Below are positions 36,350-45,739 of a stretch of DNA of 64,000 bases, in pieces; the first letter of the stretch is position 1; the number at the start of each line of letters is the position of its first letter. The notes below the pieces were generated by a model. It was not told the DNA's origin. It saw only the letters and a list, made by a program, of their open reading frames with translations, and searched no databases. The position numbers and the translations under genes are program-made. The stretch is from Bacillota bacterium (lineage in GTDB: Bacteria > Bacillota > UBA4882 > UBA8346), in assembly GCA_023435565.1 (NCBI GenBank), contig JAEYRN010000044.1, positions 62,001 through 126,000 on the forward strand, read 5' to 3'.

Positions 36350-36919
36350 TTATAATTTAAGCCTCATAATCGAATAGTCTTCCAATTCCTTAATAATTTG
36401 AAAATTATTTTTTTGATATAGCGATACCGGTCCATGATAATTTTCACAATCTTTAGCCGCATTGTTAGCGGGATAAGCTTCAAGATATTTTTTATTGGTA
36501 TTTTGATAGTATTCAATGATGAAATTCAATAATTTTGTACTTACACCTTTCCTCCTATATTCAGGAGCTATTACAAAGCAGACGATGGATATGGTATCTT
36601 GGTCTTCTGAGCCATAAACTTGTGATCGATTCAAATTAAAAGAAAACTTGCTTTTTTCGTTTGCATTACACCATCCGATTGGAACATTATTTTCATATGC
36701 AAGAAAGCCTTGTAATTGTCCTGACTTAATTAATTGAATCGCGTCCTGACGGTTTTCCTTTTTTGTTCTTTTAAGCCAATCCGCTTCAGAGCCGTTATAG
36801 TGGAAAAAGAGACAATAACAATGCCCCCACTCAGGATTATCCAAAAAGGCTTTCTCGTCAAAAAAGTAGAGAAAATCTTCTAGTAACTCTTCTGATAATT
36901 TTTTGACCTGAATTTCCAT
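36350..36919 (-). CDS. GNAT-family N-acetyltransferase
   Basis: The 189-residue protein has the GNAT core: SIVCFVIAPEYRRKGVSTKLL, in which the RRKG pattern is the acetyl-CoA-binding motif A. The start is ATG 36919, with GGAGGG seven bases upstream; the longer frame from 36985 is not supported. Substrate unknown. It sits between ridA and a 21-bp repeat array that occupies its upstream region. Confidence 0.88.
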   Translation of the reverse strand: MEIQVKKLSEELLEDFLYFFDEKAFLDNPEWGHCYCLFFHYNGSEADWLKRTKKENRQDAIQLIKSGQLQGFLAYENNVPIGWCNANEKSKFSFNLNRSQVYGSEDQDTISIVCFVIAPEYRRKGVSTKLLNFIIEYYQNTNKKYLEAYPANNAAKDCENYHGPVSLYQKNNFQIIKELEDYSIMRLKL

Positions 36920-37020
36920 GTTTATCCCTCCAAAATCATTCGTTAATATTTTTAATATTCTTATTGGGACAGGGCGTAAGGACATTCCCTAGCCTCGGGT
37001 TCAAAGCCGTTGAAAACCAC

Positions 37021-37188
37021 CAAAAAATGGGTCAACACCCCAAAAAAATCATTGAACACCATCTAAAAATCGATCAACACCGCGAAAAAATCATTGAACA
37101 TCATCTAAAGATCGATCAACACCCCAAAAAAATCATTGAACACCATCTAAAGATCGATCAACACCGCGATAAAATCATTGAACACCGC
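37021..37188. repeat. 21-bp tandem repeat array, eight units
   Basis: Eight contiguous 21-bp units alternate between two variants: AAAAATCATTGAACACCATCT-like and AAAAATCGATCAACACC-like, so the higher-order period is 42 bp. One frame of the plus strand (36964-37200) reads as heptads of the KIIEHHL/KIDQHxx type with no stops. No ribosome site or signal supports it as a gene. It lies between the GNAT gene (its upstream side) and the rhomboid gene (its 3' side). Confidence 0.85.
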
Positions 37189-37189
37189 T

Positions 37190-38743
37190 CTATTTCCTGA
37201 GTCCATCAAGTTCCTTAATTAACTGATCAATAATTTCATGTTTGGCCCCGGCTTTTTTCGCTTGTTCCAGTTCTTTTCGGGCAAGAGTGAATTGCCCGGT
37301 GTCGTAGTAGAGTAATCCAAGCAGGTAGTGGCCATTGGGAGGGTCAACCACTGTTAATTTTTTGGCGTTAACAATGGCTTCGACATAGTTCCCGGTTAAA
37401 GATTGGGATTTCACCAAAGTCCATAGCAGATAGGAGTTAAGATTTTTATCCCTTGGATTGAGTTCTAAAATCTCTTTCGCTTTGGATTCGACCTGAGCCC
37501 ATTTTTTAGCTTGATCCAGTTTGGCTAATTCATTCAATTTGTATACAATTTTGCTTTGAGTATTGTTAAATCCATAAACTAAACCGGAAATAATCATTAT
37601 TACGGTTATAAAAAAATAAACAATGCGATTAGTATACCACCGCTTCTTTTCAGGAGGTAGGACAATCCCCGACGCCAAAAATCCTCCGATAAGGCCGCCG
37701 ATATGGGCGAAATTATCAATACCGGTTGTGGAGAAACCATATCCCAAGTTAATCAAGATTGTCAGAATAACATTATAGCCAAAGTGTGATTTAAATAATG
37801 CCGGTTTATTGATTCCGAAATATAACAAAGCTCCCAACAACCCGAAGATAGCGCCTGAAGCTCCCACGCCCGGATTGGTAGAAAAGATAAAACTGGCAAT
37901 ATTACCGGATATTCCGGCAGCGAAATAAACAAACGCAAATTTGGAACGGCCGAATATTTTTTCCACTAAAACGCCTATCGCATAAAGCGAATAACAGTTG
38001 ATGAATAAGTGGAGGATATTCGCATGGAGGAAGACAGGGGTCAGAAATCTCCAATAGTCCCCGGTCAAAATTTTAAAATTTTCTTTGGCTCCAAATTTTA
38101 TCAGTAGTTCGCCGTAACTTACGCCCGTTTTTTGGGAATAGAGAAATATTAGTAATCCAATTAAGATATTTATACCAATCAAAGTATATGTAATGACCGG
38201 AAACTGCGACTTTAACTGTATCCTATACTCCGTCTCTTTCTGAGAAACCAGTTCTTCAATGTCGCTATCACTAACCGTATCTGTGAATCCGTCAGTGAAA
38301 AGACGAGTTATGGTTTTTGTTAAACCAAGATCGGTTCTGGGTACTTTAAAATGCCGTTGTACCAAGTTTGCCCCAAGATTAACCGTCAAACATTTTAAGA
38401 ATGTTTTACCCATTAAATTTTGATACTGTCCTGCTGTAATTGCCCCTATTTTAGCAGGGTCAGGGGCTTCTTCAAAAATAAAGACCTCAAAAAAGAAGAA
38501 CCCCCCTTTTGACTTATTGGCGGTAAGGAGTTTGCTGTTATGTTGAAGCCGGGCGGTAATCTCTTCGCTGGATAATTTATCACCATCTAGTAGTTCAACA
38601 ACCAGATTACTTCCCAAATGCTCTTTAACAAGAATATTGTGGTTTTCACCGATCATCAGGTTGCCGCTCCGATCCTTTAAAAGCAGGAAATTGCCGGTGC
38701 TAACCATTGATTTAATTAAGGCTTTGACAAATTGAGCTTTCAA
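37190..38743 (-). CDS. Rhomboid-family intramembrane protease with C-terminal TPR
   Basis: The 517-residue protein has the rhomboid core: six membrane helices, catalytic serine in GVGASGAIFG (about residue 310) and histidine in NFAHIGGLIGGFLASG. The N-terminal ~170 residues are a soluble domain, and the C-terminal ~110 residues are TPR-like (AKWAQVESKAKEILELNPRDKNLN..., then GHYLLGLLYYDTGQFTLARKELEQA). The start is taken at TTG 38743 because GGAGG lies seven bases upstream; ATGs at 38809 and 38773 lack a spaced ribosome site. Rhomboids cleave single-pass membrane proteins within the bilayer. The substrate is unknown. Confidence 0.85.
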   Translation of the reverse strand: MKAQFVKALIKSMVSTGNFLLLKDRSGNLMIGENHNILVKEHLGSNLVVELLDGDKLSSEEITARLQHNSKLLTANKSKGGFFFFEVFIFEEAPDPAKIGAITAGQYQNLMGKTFLKCLTVNLGANLVQRHFKVPRTDLGLTKTITRLFTDGFTDTVSDSDIEELVSQKETEYRIQLKSQFPVITYTLIGINILIGLLIFLYSQKTGVSYGELLIKFGAKENFKILTGDYWRFLTPVFLHANILHLFINCYSLYAIGVLVEKIFGRSKFAFVYFAAGISGNIASFIFSTNPGVGASGAIFGLLGALLYFGINKPALFKSHFGYNVILTILINLGYGFSTTGIDNFAHIGGLIGGFLASGIVLPPEKKRWYTNRIVYFFITVIMIISGLVYGFNNTQSKIVYKLNELAKLDQAKKWAQVESKAKEILELNPRDKNLNSYLLWTLVKSQSLTGNYVEAIVNAKKLTVVDPPNGHYLLGLLYYDTGQFTLARKELEQAKKAGAKHEIIDQLIKELDGLRK

Positions 38744-38886
38744 ATCAAAAACCTCCGAATAGCTTAATCTCATCTCCTTAATATTACAGTGAAAGATATA
38801 AAACTTCAAGAAAGATGTTTACAGGTGTATAAAAAGGTTATTAATAACTGGATATGATGAAAACTTATTGCAACATATATAGTATC

Positions 38887-40965
38887 TCAATATTTTTTTG
38901 TCAATTTCGAACCTTGGTAGTAATGAGCCAGGATTTCGGCATGGGAATAACCGGCTACGGCCATGCCTGCCGCACCACTCTGGGCCATACCCACTCCATG
39001 CCCCCAACCGCCGCCGGTAAATAAAAAATACTCCGGTTGGCCGTCCGCTCCCAGTTTGGGTTGGATTATGAAAAGATTACTTCGCAGGCCTCCAAGTGAA
39101 CGAATGGCATCTCCTTTCAACAACTTCTCCCCATTTGTCCCTTTAATTAATACTTTGAAGGCTCGGCCGCTGATAGTACGCTCTACTACAGTCATGGTAA
39201 GAATGCGTCCAACTGATTCGGAGAGTTTCAACCGGGTTTCGATTTCTTCCCGTGATACCCAATATGTCCAACGATAAGCGCTCCGGGCAGAATATTTGGG
39301 ATGGTTGGAATAGGCTTCGGGTCGGCTTTTTAACCAGGTGTAAAGATCCGCTGGCGCTAAAAAGCCCTTGTGGACCGTGAGTAATTTATCGGGAACAGCT
39401 TGAAGGTATGGCATGGCAAACCCCCAAACATTTTGGCTGCTTTCCGTATATCCGCCACAATTATCGTAATAAAAGGCTCCAATTGGTTTTGATTCATAGG
39501 TTAGAATTAGGCCCCGGGTTGAATCTACCGCTTCCGTCACCGATTTGGTTTCCGAACGGACGCCGTTATAAACTTGGGAGGCAACGGTCGGCAAAAGATC
39601 AAAACCTCGCGCTTCAAATCTTCCCATGTTGGCGAAAGTGTATGTTCGGGCTGCCACCGCTTGTGCCTCTAAGACTGCTTTTGGCCATGAGGAAGGTACC
39701 TCGGAAGGGACAACCGCATAAAGATACTCCTCGACATTAACCCGATTTACAACAGTTAAGCCTTGTTCAAATCGGAGTAATTCCAAACTGCCCCGGTAGG
39801 ACCGGTCTTGCCGACCGGCCCAAAAGTAGCCCTGTCCGTGTTGGGCGTCGAAGAGAATGGTAGTAGCTTCGGCGTCTTGGTATGATAGAAGCAGTGGTTT
39901 GGAAGAACGGATTAAAATCAGGCCGTCTTCATCACAAACCTCAGTTTGAGTGCCATTTTGACGAACCAATAGCACTGTTTTGGCTTTTCCAGTAATTGCT
40001 TTAGAACCATTCCCTTCGGCCAGCTGAAATTCACTGCCGGTTTTGAGGTATAGTTGCTTGATTTTTTCCATTAACCCAATTCGTACTTCCGGAATCTGGT
40101 TTCGTCCCTCCATTATAGATTTGACAGTGGGTGGAGCCGAGATTCGGCGTCTTTCCGCGGCATCGGCCTGTTGTTTTATTTTATATTCAGGTCTGGTGGT
40201 ATTAAAGTTTTTCAGTTCAAGAGAGATGTTTTGGTTCCAAGGCAGGGCGGATTCGGCTTTAACTAACAGGTTATAGGCGGATTGATATTTTTCTTGGGCC
40301 AGATAAGATTGGATTAGGGGGTAAAAACATATAGTTAGATTATAATCCTGAGAGATAGCTTTATTAAAACTTTCTTCGGCTTGTTCATAAAGGCCTTTTT
40401 TTAGAAATACTTGGCCTAAAAAGTAATATGCCATTGGGTTAAAGTTTTGTTGGGCCAAAGATTTTTTGAGAAACATCTGGGCGTCATCATAGTTTGATGA
40501 ATCTATACAAGATAAGCCGAGCCAGAAAAGGGCCTCAGGATTCTCTTCCGATATCCGGGCATATTTAAGTATAAGGTCCGGTTTTCCTCCAAGATGAGCG
40601 GCTTCCATCAGGGCTAACCGGTAAGTGCTTTCGTCCGGGTATTTATCAGCTAAATAGGTTAAGTTGGCGATGGCCTCTTGGTAACTCCCGTTTTCCTTAA
40701 AAAGTTGCGCCAGGTTCAAACGGGCTAGGTCGTTTTCCGGGTCAGCTTGGAGGATTGAACGGAATGATTGAATACTGCCCTGATAGTCGCCTTGATAGTA
40801 TAAGGACACCCCTATATCAAAAAGTCTTTGGTTATCGGAGACATTATTTTCCGAGATCGCCGGATTATGCAATGTAACTAAGACAATAAAAAATAATTGA
40901 ACTGTTAGAAACAACTGCCTTTGTTGCTGAAAACGGCTAAAGATTTTTTTAATAATTAGTTTCAT
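38887..40965 (-). CDS. TPR-SpoIID/LytB domain protein
   Basis: The 692-residue protein starts with a signal/anchor (LFLTVQLFFIVLVTL). TPR repeats cover about 45-270 (IGVSLYYQGDYQGSIQSFRSILQADP... and others). The SpoIID/LytB domain is at about 380-690, with VNVEEYLYAVVPSEVPSSWPKAVLEAQAVAARTY holding the catalytic glutamate, and a final GGWGHGVGMAQSGAAGMAVAGYS. SpoIID-type enzymes are lytic transglycosylases acting on denuded glycan strands. The TPR fusion is distinct from the sporulation protein. The amidase gene lies divergently upstream, a sensible functional pairing. Confidence 0.9.
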   Translation of the reverse strand: MKLIIKKIFSRFQQQRQLFLTVQLFFIVLVTLHNPAISENNVSDNQRLFDIGVSLYYQGDYQGSIQSFRSILQADPENDLARLNLAQLFKENGSYQEAIANLTYLADKYPDESTYRLALMEAAHLGGKPDLILKYARISEENPEALFWLGLSCIDSSNYDDAQMFLKKSLAQQNFNPMAYYFLGQVFLKKGLYEQAEESFNKAISQDYNLTICFYPLIQSYLAQEKYQSAYNLLVKAESALPWNQNISLELKNFNTTRPEYKIKQQADAAERRRISAPPTVKSIMEGRNQIPEVRIGLMEKIKQLYLKTGSEFQLAEGNGSKAITGKAKTVLLVRQNGTQTEVCDEDGLILIRSSKPLLLSYQDAEATTILFDAQHGQGYFWAGRQDRSYRGSLELLRFEQGLTVVNRVNVEEYLYAVVPSEVPSSWPKAVLEAQAVAARTYTFANMGRFEARGFDLLPTVASQVYNGVRSETKSVTEAVDSTRGLILTYESKPIGAFYYDNCGGYTESSQNVWGFAMPYLQAVPDKLLTVHKGFLAPADLYTWLKSRPEAYSNHPKYSARSAYRWTYWVSREEIETRLKLSESVGRILTMTVVERTISGRAFKVLIKGTNGEKLLKGDAIRSLGGLRSNLFIIQPKLGADGQPEYFLFTGGGWGHGVGMAQSGAAGMAVAGYSHAEILAHYYQGSKLTKKY

Positions 40966-41070
40966 AGTACTTTCCTTTATGAATTATTTTTTTTAATGAT
41001 ACATATTTAATATTACAAAGTCGGATTTGGTATTATGAGGTAATTAAAAAGAAGCTGTGAGGTCGTTAGA

Positions 41071-41787
41071 ATGACCATTATCTTTATTTTAAAACAAAAA
41101 CTTTTCCATTGGTTGGTTGTATTAGGAATACTATTCTGCCTAGCCGGGCCATTATTCCTTCTTTTCCGTGTAACAAAAACCCAGGGGGTTCTTGGGAAGC
41201 TGACGGTGGTAATTGACCCCGGACATGGAGGGGTTGATGGTGGAACAGCAGACCGACTAGGCAATTTGGAGAAAGATATTAATTTGCAAGTAGCGCTTAA
41301 GATTCGCAAACAACTTTGTCAAAGCGGTTTAAAAGTTATTTTAACCAGGAACCGGGATACTGACTTGGCTCCCTTTTTGTCGGGACGGACAGGAAGGCAC
41401 CGTCGTGATCTGATGGGGCGGATTAACAAGGCTATCAGAGCAAGGTGTTTTTCTTTGGTAAGTATTCATTGCGATTACTCGATGGACCTTCGCAAGCAAG
41501 GAGCGGTTGTGTTTTATAATTATCTTTCCGGAACAAGCAAGGAAATTGCAGGGCTAATCCAGGAAGAGTTGAATTTGGTACAGGAACGTCCTGGTAAAAT
41601 AGCCCCCGGGAAATATTTGATTATCAGACAGAAAGCAATAACCGGAGTTCTGGTGGAAGTGGGTTTTCTCTCAAATCAAGTTGATGCAGAAAGGTTACAA
41701 ACAGATCAATATCAAGAACAGTTGGCCGGAGCTATTTCCAGAGGCATTCTTCGGTATTGCAGGAAAACCTTGGGTTATAGCGAATAA
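41071..41787 (+). CDS. N-acetylmuramoyl-L-alanine amidase, CwlD-like
   Basis: The 238-residue protein has one N-terminal membrane helix (FHWLVVLGILFCLAGPLFLLF) and an Amidase_3 domain. Zinc and catalytic motifs are visible: VIDPGHGGVDGG, LEKDINLQ, SIHCDYS and LVEVGFLSN. It matches CwlD, which removes peptide stems from peptidoglycan to give the muramic-lactam precursor in spores; LytC-like wall hydrolysis is the alternative. GAGGT precedes the ATG. It is divergent from the SpoIID-type gene. Confidence 0.9.
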   Translation: MTIIFILKQKLFHWLVVLGILFCLAGPLFLLFRVTKTQGVLGKLTVVIDPGHGGVDGGTADRLGNLEKDINLQVALKIRKQLCQSGLKVILTRNRDTDLAPFLSGRTGRHRRDLMGRINKAIRARCFSLVSIHCDYSMDLRKQGAVVFYNYLSGTSKEIAGLIQEELNLVQERPGKIAPGKYLIIRQKAITGVLVEVGFLSNQVDAERLQTDQYQEQLAGAISRGILRYCRKTLGYSE

Positions 41788-41830
41788 TATGTATTATTCC
41801 AGGTAATGGTTATTTTTTGGAGGTGTTTCG

Positions 41831-42205
41831 GTGGACGCCACACTTTATAATCGCACCGGGAAACCGGTAGCATTTTTGGTCAAAAATGAGGAAGAGAATG
41901 TTATTAGTCTATGGAATGGAATAGCGGTGGGTTATTTATATGAGGACCAAATATACGGCTGGAACGGTAAGCAACTTGGTTGGTATATTGATGGTATTAT
42001 CTACGATATGCGCGGATTTCAAATTGGTTTTACCCGCCATCGTTGTCCGGTAATAGTTTCTCGGGCCCCGGCGAAGCCGAAACAACTAGTCAAGGGTAAT
42101 AAAAAACTGCGGGAACTACCCGGCAAAAAACCGCATCTTACTAAGAAATTTTCATTGGTTGAATTGGAGAATCTGCTAGAGTCCGGCCGAAGCCAGCAAG
42201 CATAA
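41831..42205 (+). CDS. 4-fold beta-flower domain protein
   Basis: The 124-residue protein starts at GTG (GGAGG seven bases upstream). Its first ~75 residues are made of short repeated beta hairpins with a G-x-x-x-G/W pattern: YNRTGKPVAFLV, WNGIAVGYLY, WNGKQLGWYID and MRGFQIGFT. This matches the small beta-flower family. The basic C-terminal tail is variable. The function of the family is unknown to me. It is 43 bp after the amidase gene, so probably co-transcribed. Confidence 0.75.
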   Translation: MDATLYNRTGKPVAFLVKNEEENVISLWNGIAVGYLYEDQIYGWNGKQLGWYIDGIIYDMRGFQIGFTRHRCPVIVSRAPAKPKQLVKGNKKLRELPGKKPHLTKKFSLVELENLLESGRSQQA

Positions 42206-42220
42206 TTAATAAATAAATAA

Positions 42221-42246
42221 ACGGAGCGCAGTAGCGCTCCTTTATA
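42221..42246 (+). terminator. Terminator after the beta-flower gene
   Basis: GGAGCGC-AGTA-GCGCTCC followed by a T-rich stretch lies about 17 bp after the stop codon. A second hairpin (CGGGTC-AACAA-GACCCG, 42254-42270) follows directly. Confidence 0.75.
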
Positions 42247-42362
42247 TATGGATCGGGTCAACAAGACCCGGAACGTAAGGGAAAGTTGCCATAATTCATG
42301 GCGTTCACCCCTTTCGTTACCATTATTATATTGGATTTGACACTCCAATACAATATTTAACT

Positions 42363-42480
42363 GAGGGAATTGCTTAATTACCTTAAAAATCCTTTGGCCA
42401 CAATATATAATGACTAGCCCAGATGTATCTATCAATATATTGTGGCCAAAGCTTAAACATGAATTATGCAATTCCTTAAA
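42363..42480. repeat. 118-bp structured repeat, copy 1
   Basis: This copy and the one at 62041-62161 are almost identical. The ends are inverted repeats (GGAATTGC-TAATT with AATTATGCAATTCC). Inside is a second inverted repeat, TTTGGCCACAATATAT with ATATTGTGGCCAAA. The ~26-base central loop between them is identical in both copies. The design fits a MITE or a mobile structured RNA. It lies in the gap before addB. Confidence 0.8.
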
Positions 42481-42530
42481 CTGAGAAGATACTATCCCGA
42501 TTTCTTGATTTTTAGGCAGGATTTGCCCGG

Positions 42531-42566
42531 ACTCCCCCGAATCCCTATAGGGTTAGGGGGTTTTTT
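42531..42566 (+). terminator. Terminator-like hairpin immediately before addB
   Basis: CCCCC-G-AATCCCTATAGGGTT-A-GGGGG followed by six T ends two bases before the addB start codon. It may end upstream transcripts or act as an attenuator in the addB leader. Confidence 0.65.
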
Positions 42567-42568
42567 AT

Positions 42569-45500
42569 TTGCCCAAATTTACCGTAATTCCTGGTGAATT
42601 GAGAAGACACAATGTTATCCTTTCTAAAATTAAAACCGCGCTTCGCAATAAAGATTTCAACTTGATTTTTATCTTCCCAACCCTTAGTTTATTAAAAGAG
42701 ATCCGGGAAAAACTTTTGAATGAACCGGATCTGGGCGGTGTCGGCGGAGTCCGGTTATTGCTTTTTGAAGGTTTTATTGAAGAACTAATCCGTCGTTTTA
42801 ATATTGAAGGGCGACGGCCATCCCTTCTCGAACAGGAATTACTTGTTAGGGAAACATTTTTTAAGCTTAATCAGGCTGAAAGGCTGAACTATTTGAACCG
42901 AGCCCCTTTTACGGCTAGTTACCGGCGGGCGATGCTGGAAGGAATTCGTGAATGGAAGCGGGCCGGTTTGACACCGGAGATTTTTAAAGATTGGGCTGCC
43001 GGACAAAGCGCTAAAGAAAAAGAATTGGCCTTGGTCTATGAAGAATATCAGCGACTCTTGATTGAGCGGGGATTGAATGAAGAGGATAGGGTATTAAGCT
43101 GTCTAGAGGAGCTCCGTTCCGAAGCCGGGGAGATGCCCGAGACAATACCGGCTGTAATCTATGGCTTCACCGATCTGACTCCCTTACAAAACGATTACCT
43201 TAAAACATTGGAATTTTGGTTTGATTTTGAGTTTTTGATCGACCCTACCAATGCACCGGAATTTCAAAAAATAGTCTCCCGACAGTTTTCGGTTAAAATT
43301 CCAAAAATCGAAACAGACTCAGCTACCCAAAATAGTTTGAAAGAATTGCAAAATAACTATGGGACTAAAAAACCGGCCGTTATTAGTTTCAATCCCGAAG
43401 ATCATTCATTGCAAATGATTCAAGCGGCCGGTCCGATTCGGGAGGCAACCGGAATTGCCCGGGAGATAGTTAAATTAATGTTGGACAACCGTTATAATCG
43501 GCTGGATGACTTTTTAATAATAACACCTAATCCCCGGGAGTTTCAAAAAATTGCCGGACCGATTTTTAAGCAATACGGGCTTAACATTGGGGGAAGCGAA
43601 AATAGGACCGCCCTCGAATATCCTGCTATTAACCAATTTTATGAGGCTTTAACAGCTTGTGATAATGACTGGCAATGGCCGGAAATGGAATTATTAATTC
43701 GGTATTATTATGCTGGAGTTGACCCCACCTTGGGGGACCGGTTTTTGCTTTGGATTGGTCAACATTATGGGGGGGTATCCAGTCGGCGTCGCTGGCTGGA
43801 TTTGGCTAGGGAGCAACAATTCATCCAATCGGCGGTTAAAGCCGGGTTCGACTTAGAACCGCTTAACCGGATGATTGAGTGGTTAAACAAAATTCCAGCC
43901 CAGGCTTTATTAAAAGATTATTTGGATCTGACCCAAGAATGGTTTGAAACCCAAAGATTTTGCGACTCGGGACGGTTTTCCGAGGATTCGGATATTTTAG
44001 CTTTAGAAGTTGACAATTTACAGGCAGTACAGGCATGTTTCGGGGTTTTAGAAGAGATTGGCCGGGTTATAATTGGATTGAAATGTTTCGAAGCTGAATT
44101 AAACATACGTGAGTTCCAACAATTTTTGAACCATTGTTGGTCGGAGTTGCCGATAGGGTCCCCCGGATTTAAATCTTCATCAATTAGAGTGATTCCTCCG
44201 AGAGAAGCACGGGGCTTGAACATACCGGTAGTTTTTGTGACCGGAATGGAACAAGGAACTTTTCCAAGAGTTTACGTAAATGATTGGAAATTGGCGCCTC
44301 TTGCCCGAAAAGAGTTACGGGCAATCGGGATTGAGCTTGAAACGGGAGAACAGTATCAGATCCAAGAAGCATTGGCTTTTTACTGGTCTCTCCAAACTGC
44401 CGGGGACAGATTATATTTGGTCTATCGTGATCAAGATGGTGGAGGTCAACCTCAGAATTGTTCGATATTTCTTGATGAAGTACTTCAATGGGTCCCGGAA
44501 TTAGAAAAAAGGGCTATTCGTTATGGTCTGGCCCCTCGGGCCCCCAGTTCTTTTAGTGATTGCCATGGGGATATCGAGCGTAATGAATGGCTGATCAATA
44601 CTTTACTACATACGGAGGAGCAAATCGAACCGGAACAGGTGGATAGACTTTGGGGGATAATCACGGATCCCAAGCGCCGTAAGTTGGTGCTGAGGCTAAG
44701 CGACAGACGCCTTATCGGAGTTGAGATAAATTTGGGTCAAAATATAGCGATTTATCAATTAATCAACTCCCGTTTTGGAGTGGACCACCGTTATTCAATC
44801 ACCGCCATTGAGGATTACCGATCTTGTCCCTATCGTTTTTTCTTAAAACATCTTTTAAAAGTTAAGCCTGCTCCAAGACCGACTTTGCTCCCGGAGCTGT
44901 TGGACCTTGGTTTATTATATCATGCGATCCTTCGTGAATTTGGGAAAAAGTTTTGCGGTCAATCGCTATGCCAAGGGGAAATAGAACATTATTGGGATAT
45001 TATCGTGAGACTTTTGGAGGATCAATATCGGGAATGGCGAAGATGGGCCGGGAGTGAACTGGCAGAAATGGTTTTATCTTTGAAGCAAGAGGAGATTCGT
45101 AAGACATTAAGACTTTGGTTGGAATCGGAGGTAGACTGGACAAAAACCACAGCCGGCCGGTTTAAACTCCATAAGCTTGAGTGGGGATTTGGAATCGACG
45201 ACGCTAACTTCGATGCTCAGGCTATAGCTGCGCCTTATCGTCTGGATGATGGTCAGGCCGTTATTAATATTTGGGGCCGAGTTGATCGGGTGGATATAGA
45301 TGTTTCGGGAAATTTTACGGTTTACGATTATAAATTAGGAAAGGGTCCGTCCACCAAGGACTTGGTTGAATTGAACAATCTACAAATCCCAGTCTATTTG
45401 TTAGCGTTGGAACAGCTATGTTTCGGTTCGGGACAAGCTGTTGGAGGGAGTTATTTGGGATTACGCGGACCATCCCGCGATAATGGCGGTATCTGGAACC

Positions 45501-45739
45501 GGGAACGGCTTGGTCCGGTTTTAAAAGGTAAGGGGGTTTTAGGACAAACGCAATGGGATGATTTACTGGAAGCGGTAAAAGAAGAATTGATAACGGCAGT
45601 TACCGGAATTCGAAGTGGTAAATTCAACTTGACCGGTGATGACTGTCCAAAATATTGCGAATATCAAAGTAGTTGCCGACGGTTGGAGAGGGAGGTTACA
45701 GAACAATGGCATACTCGCTCAATAAACAACAGGCAATAG
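42569..45739 (+). CDS. addB: AddB-like subunit of an AddAB helicase-nuclease
   Basis: The 1056-residue protein resembles the AddB/RexB group: an inactivated helicase-like body and a C-terminal PD-(D/E)xK nuclease. Nuclease motifs include YRSCPYRFFLKHLL, LYHAIL and FTVYDYKLGKG; DDCPKYCEYQSSC at the end completes the four-cysteine Fe-S site. The usual P-loop near the AddB N-terminus (GxxGSGK) is absent; here the sequence is VIPGELRRHN. The start is set at TTG 42569; no ribosome site is evident and a terminator lies directly upstream. The end overlaps addA by 34 bp. The complex processes double-strand DNA ends for recombination. Confidence 0.85.
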   Translation: MPKFTVIPGELRRHNVILSKIKTALRNKDFNLIFIFPTLSLLKEIREKLLNEPDLGGVGGVRLLLFEGFIEELIRRFNIEGRRPSLLEQELLVRETFFKLNQAERLNYLNRAPFTASYRRAMLEGIREWKRAGLTPEIFKDWAAGQSAKEKELALVYEEYQRLLIERGLNEEDRVLSCLEELRSEAGEMPETIPAVIYGFTDLTPLQNDYLKTLEFWFDFEFLIDPTNAPEFQKIVSRQFSVKIPKIETDSATQNSLKELQNNYGTKKPAVISFNPEDHSLQMIQAAGPIREATGIAREIVKLMLDNRYNRLDDFLIITPNPREFQKIAGPIFKQYGLNIGGSENRTALEYPAINQFYEALTACDNDWQWPEMELLIRYYYAGVDPTLGDRFLLWIGQHYGGVSSRRRWLDLAREQQFIQSAVKAGFDLEPLNRMIEWLNKIPAQALLKDYLDLTQEWFETQRFCDSGRFSEDSDILALEVDNLQAVQACFGVLEEIGRVIIGLKCFEAELNIREFQQFLNHCWSELPIGSPGFKSSSIRVIPPREARGLNIPVVFVTGMEQGTFPRVYVNDWKLAPLARKELRAIGIELETGEQYQIQEALAFYWSLQTAGDRLYLVYRDQDGGGQPQNCSIFLDEVLQWVPELEKRAIRYGLAPRAPSSFSDCHGDIERNEWLINTLLHTEEQIEPEQVDRLWGIITDPKRRKLVLRLSDRRLIGVEINLGQNIAIYQLINSRFGVDHRYSITAIEDYRSCPYRFFLKHLLKVKPAPRPTLLPELLDLGLLYHAILREFGKKFCGQSLCQGEIEHYWDIIVRLLEDQYREWRRWAGSELAEMVLSLKQEEIRKTLRLWLESEVDWTKTTAGRFKLHKLEWGFGIDDANFDAQAIAAPYRLDDGQAVINIWGRVDRVDIDVSGNFTVYDYKLGKGPSTKDLVELNNLQIPVYLLALEQLCFGSGQAVGGSYLGLRGPSRDNGGIWNRERLGPVLKGKGVLGQTQWDDLLEAVKEELITAVTGIRSGKFNLTGDDCPKYCEYQSSCRRLEREVTEQWHTRSINNRQ

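Noticed and set aside
37021..37188. Possible CRISPR array
   Set aside because: The units are contiguous 21-bp repeats without unique spacers, and there are no cas genes.
42019..42471. Minus-strand frame of 150 codons
   Set aside because: It runs antisense to the beta-flower gene and through the terminator and the structured repeat; no support.
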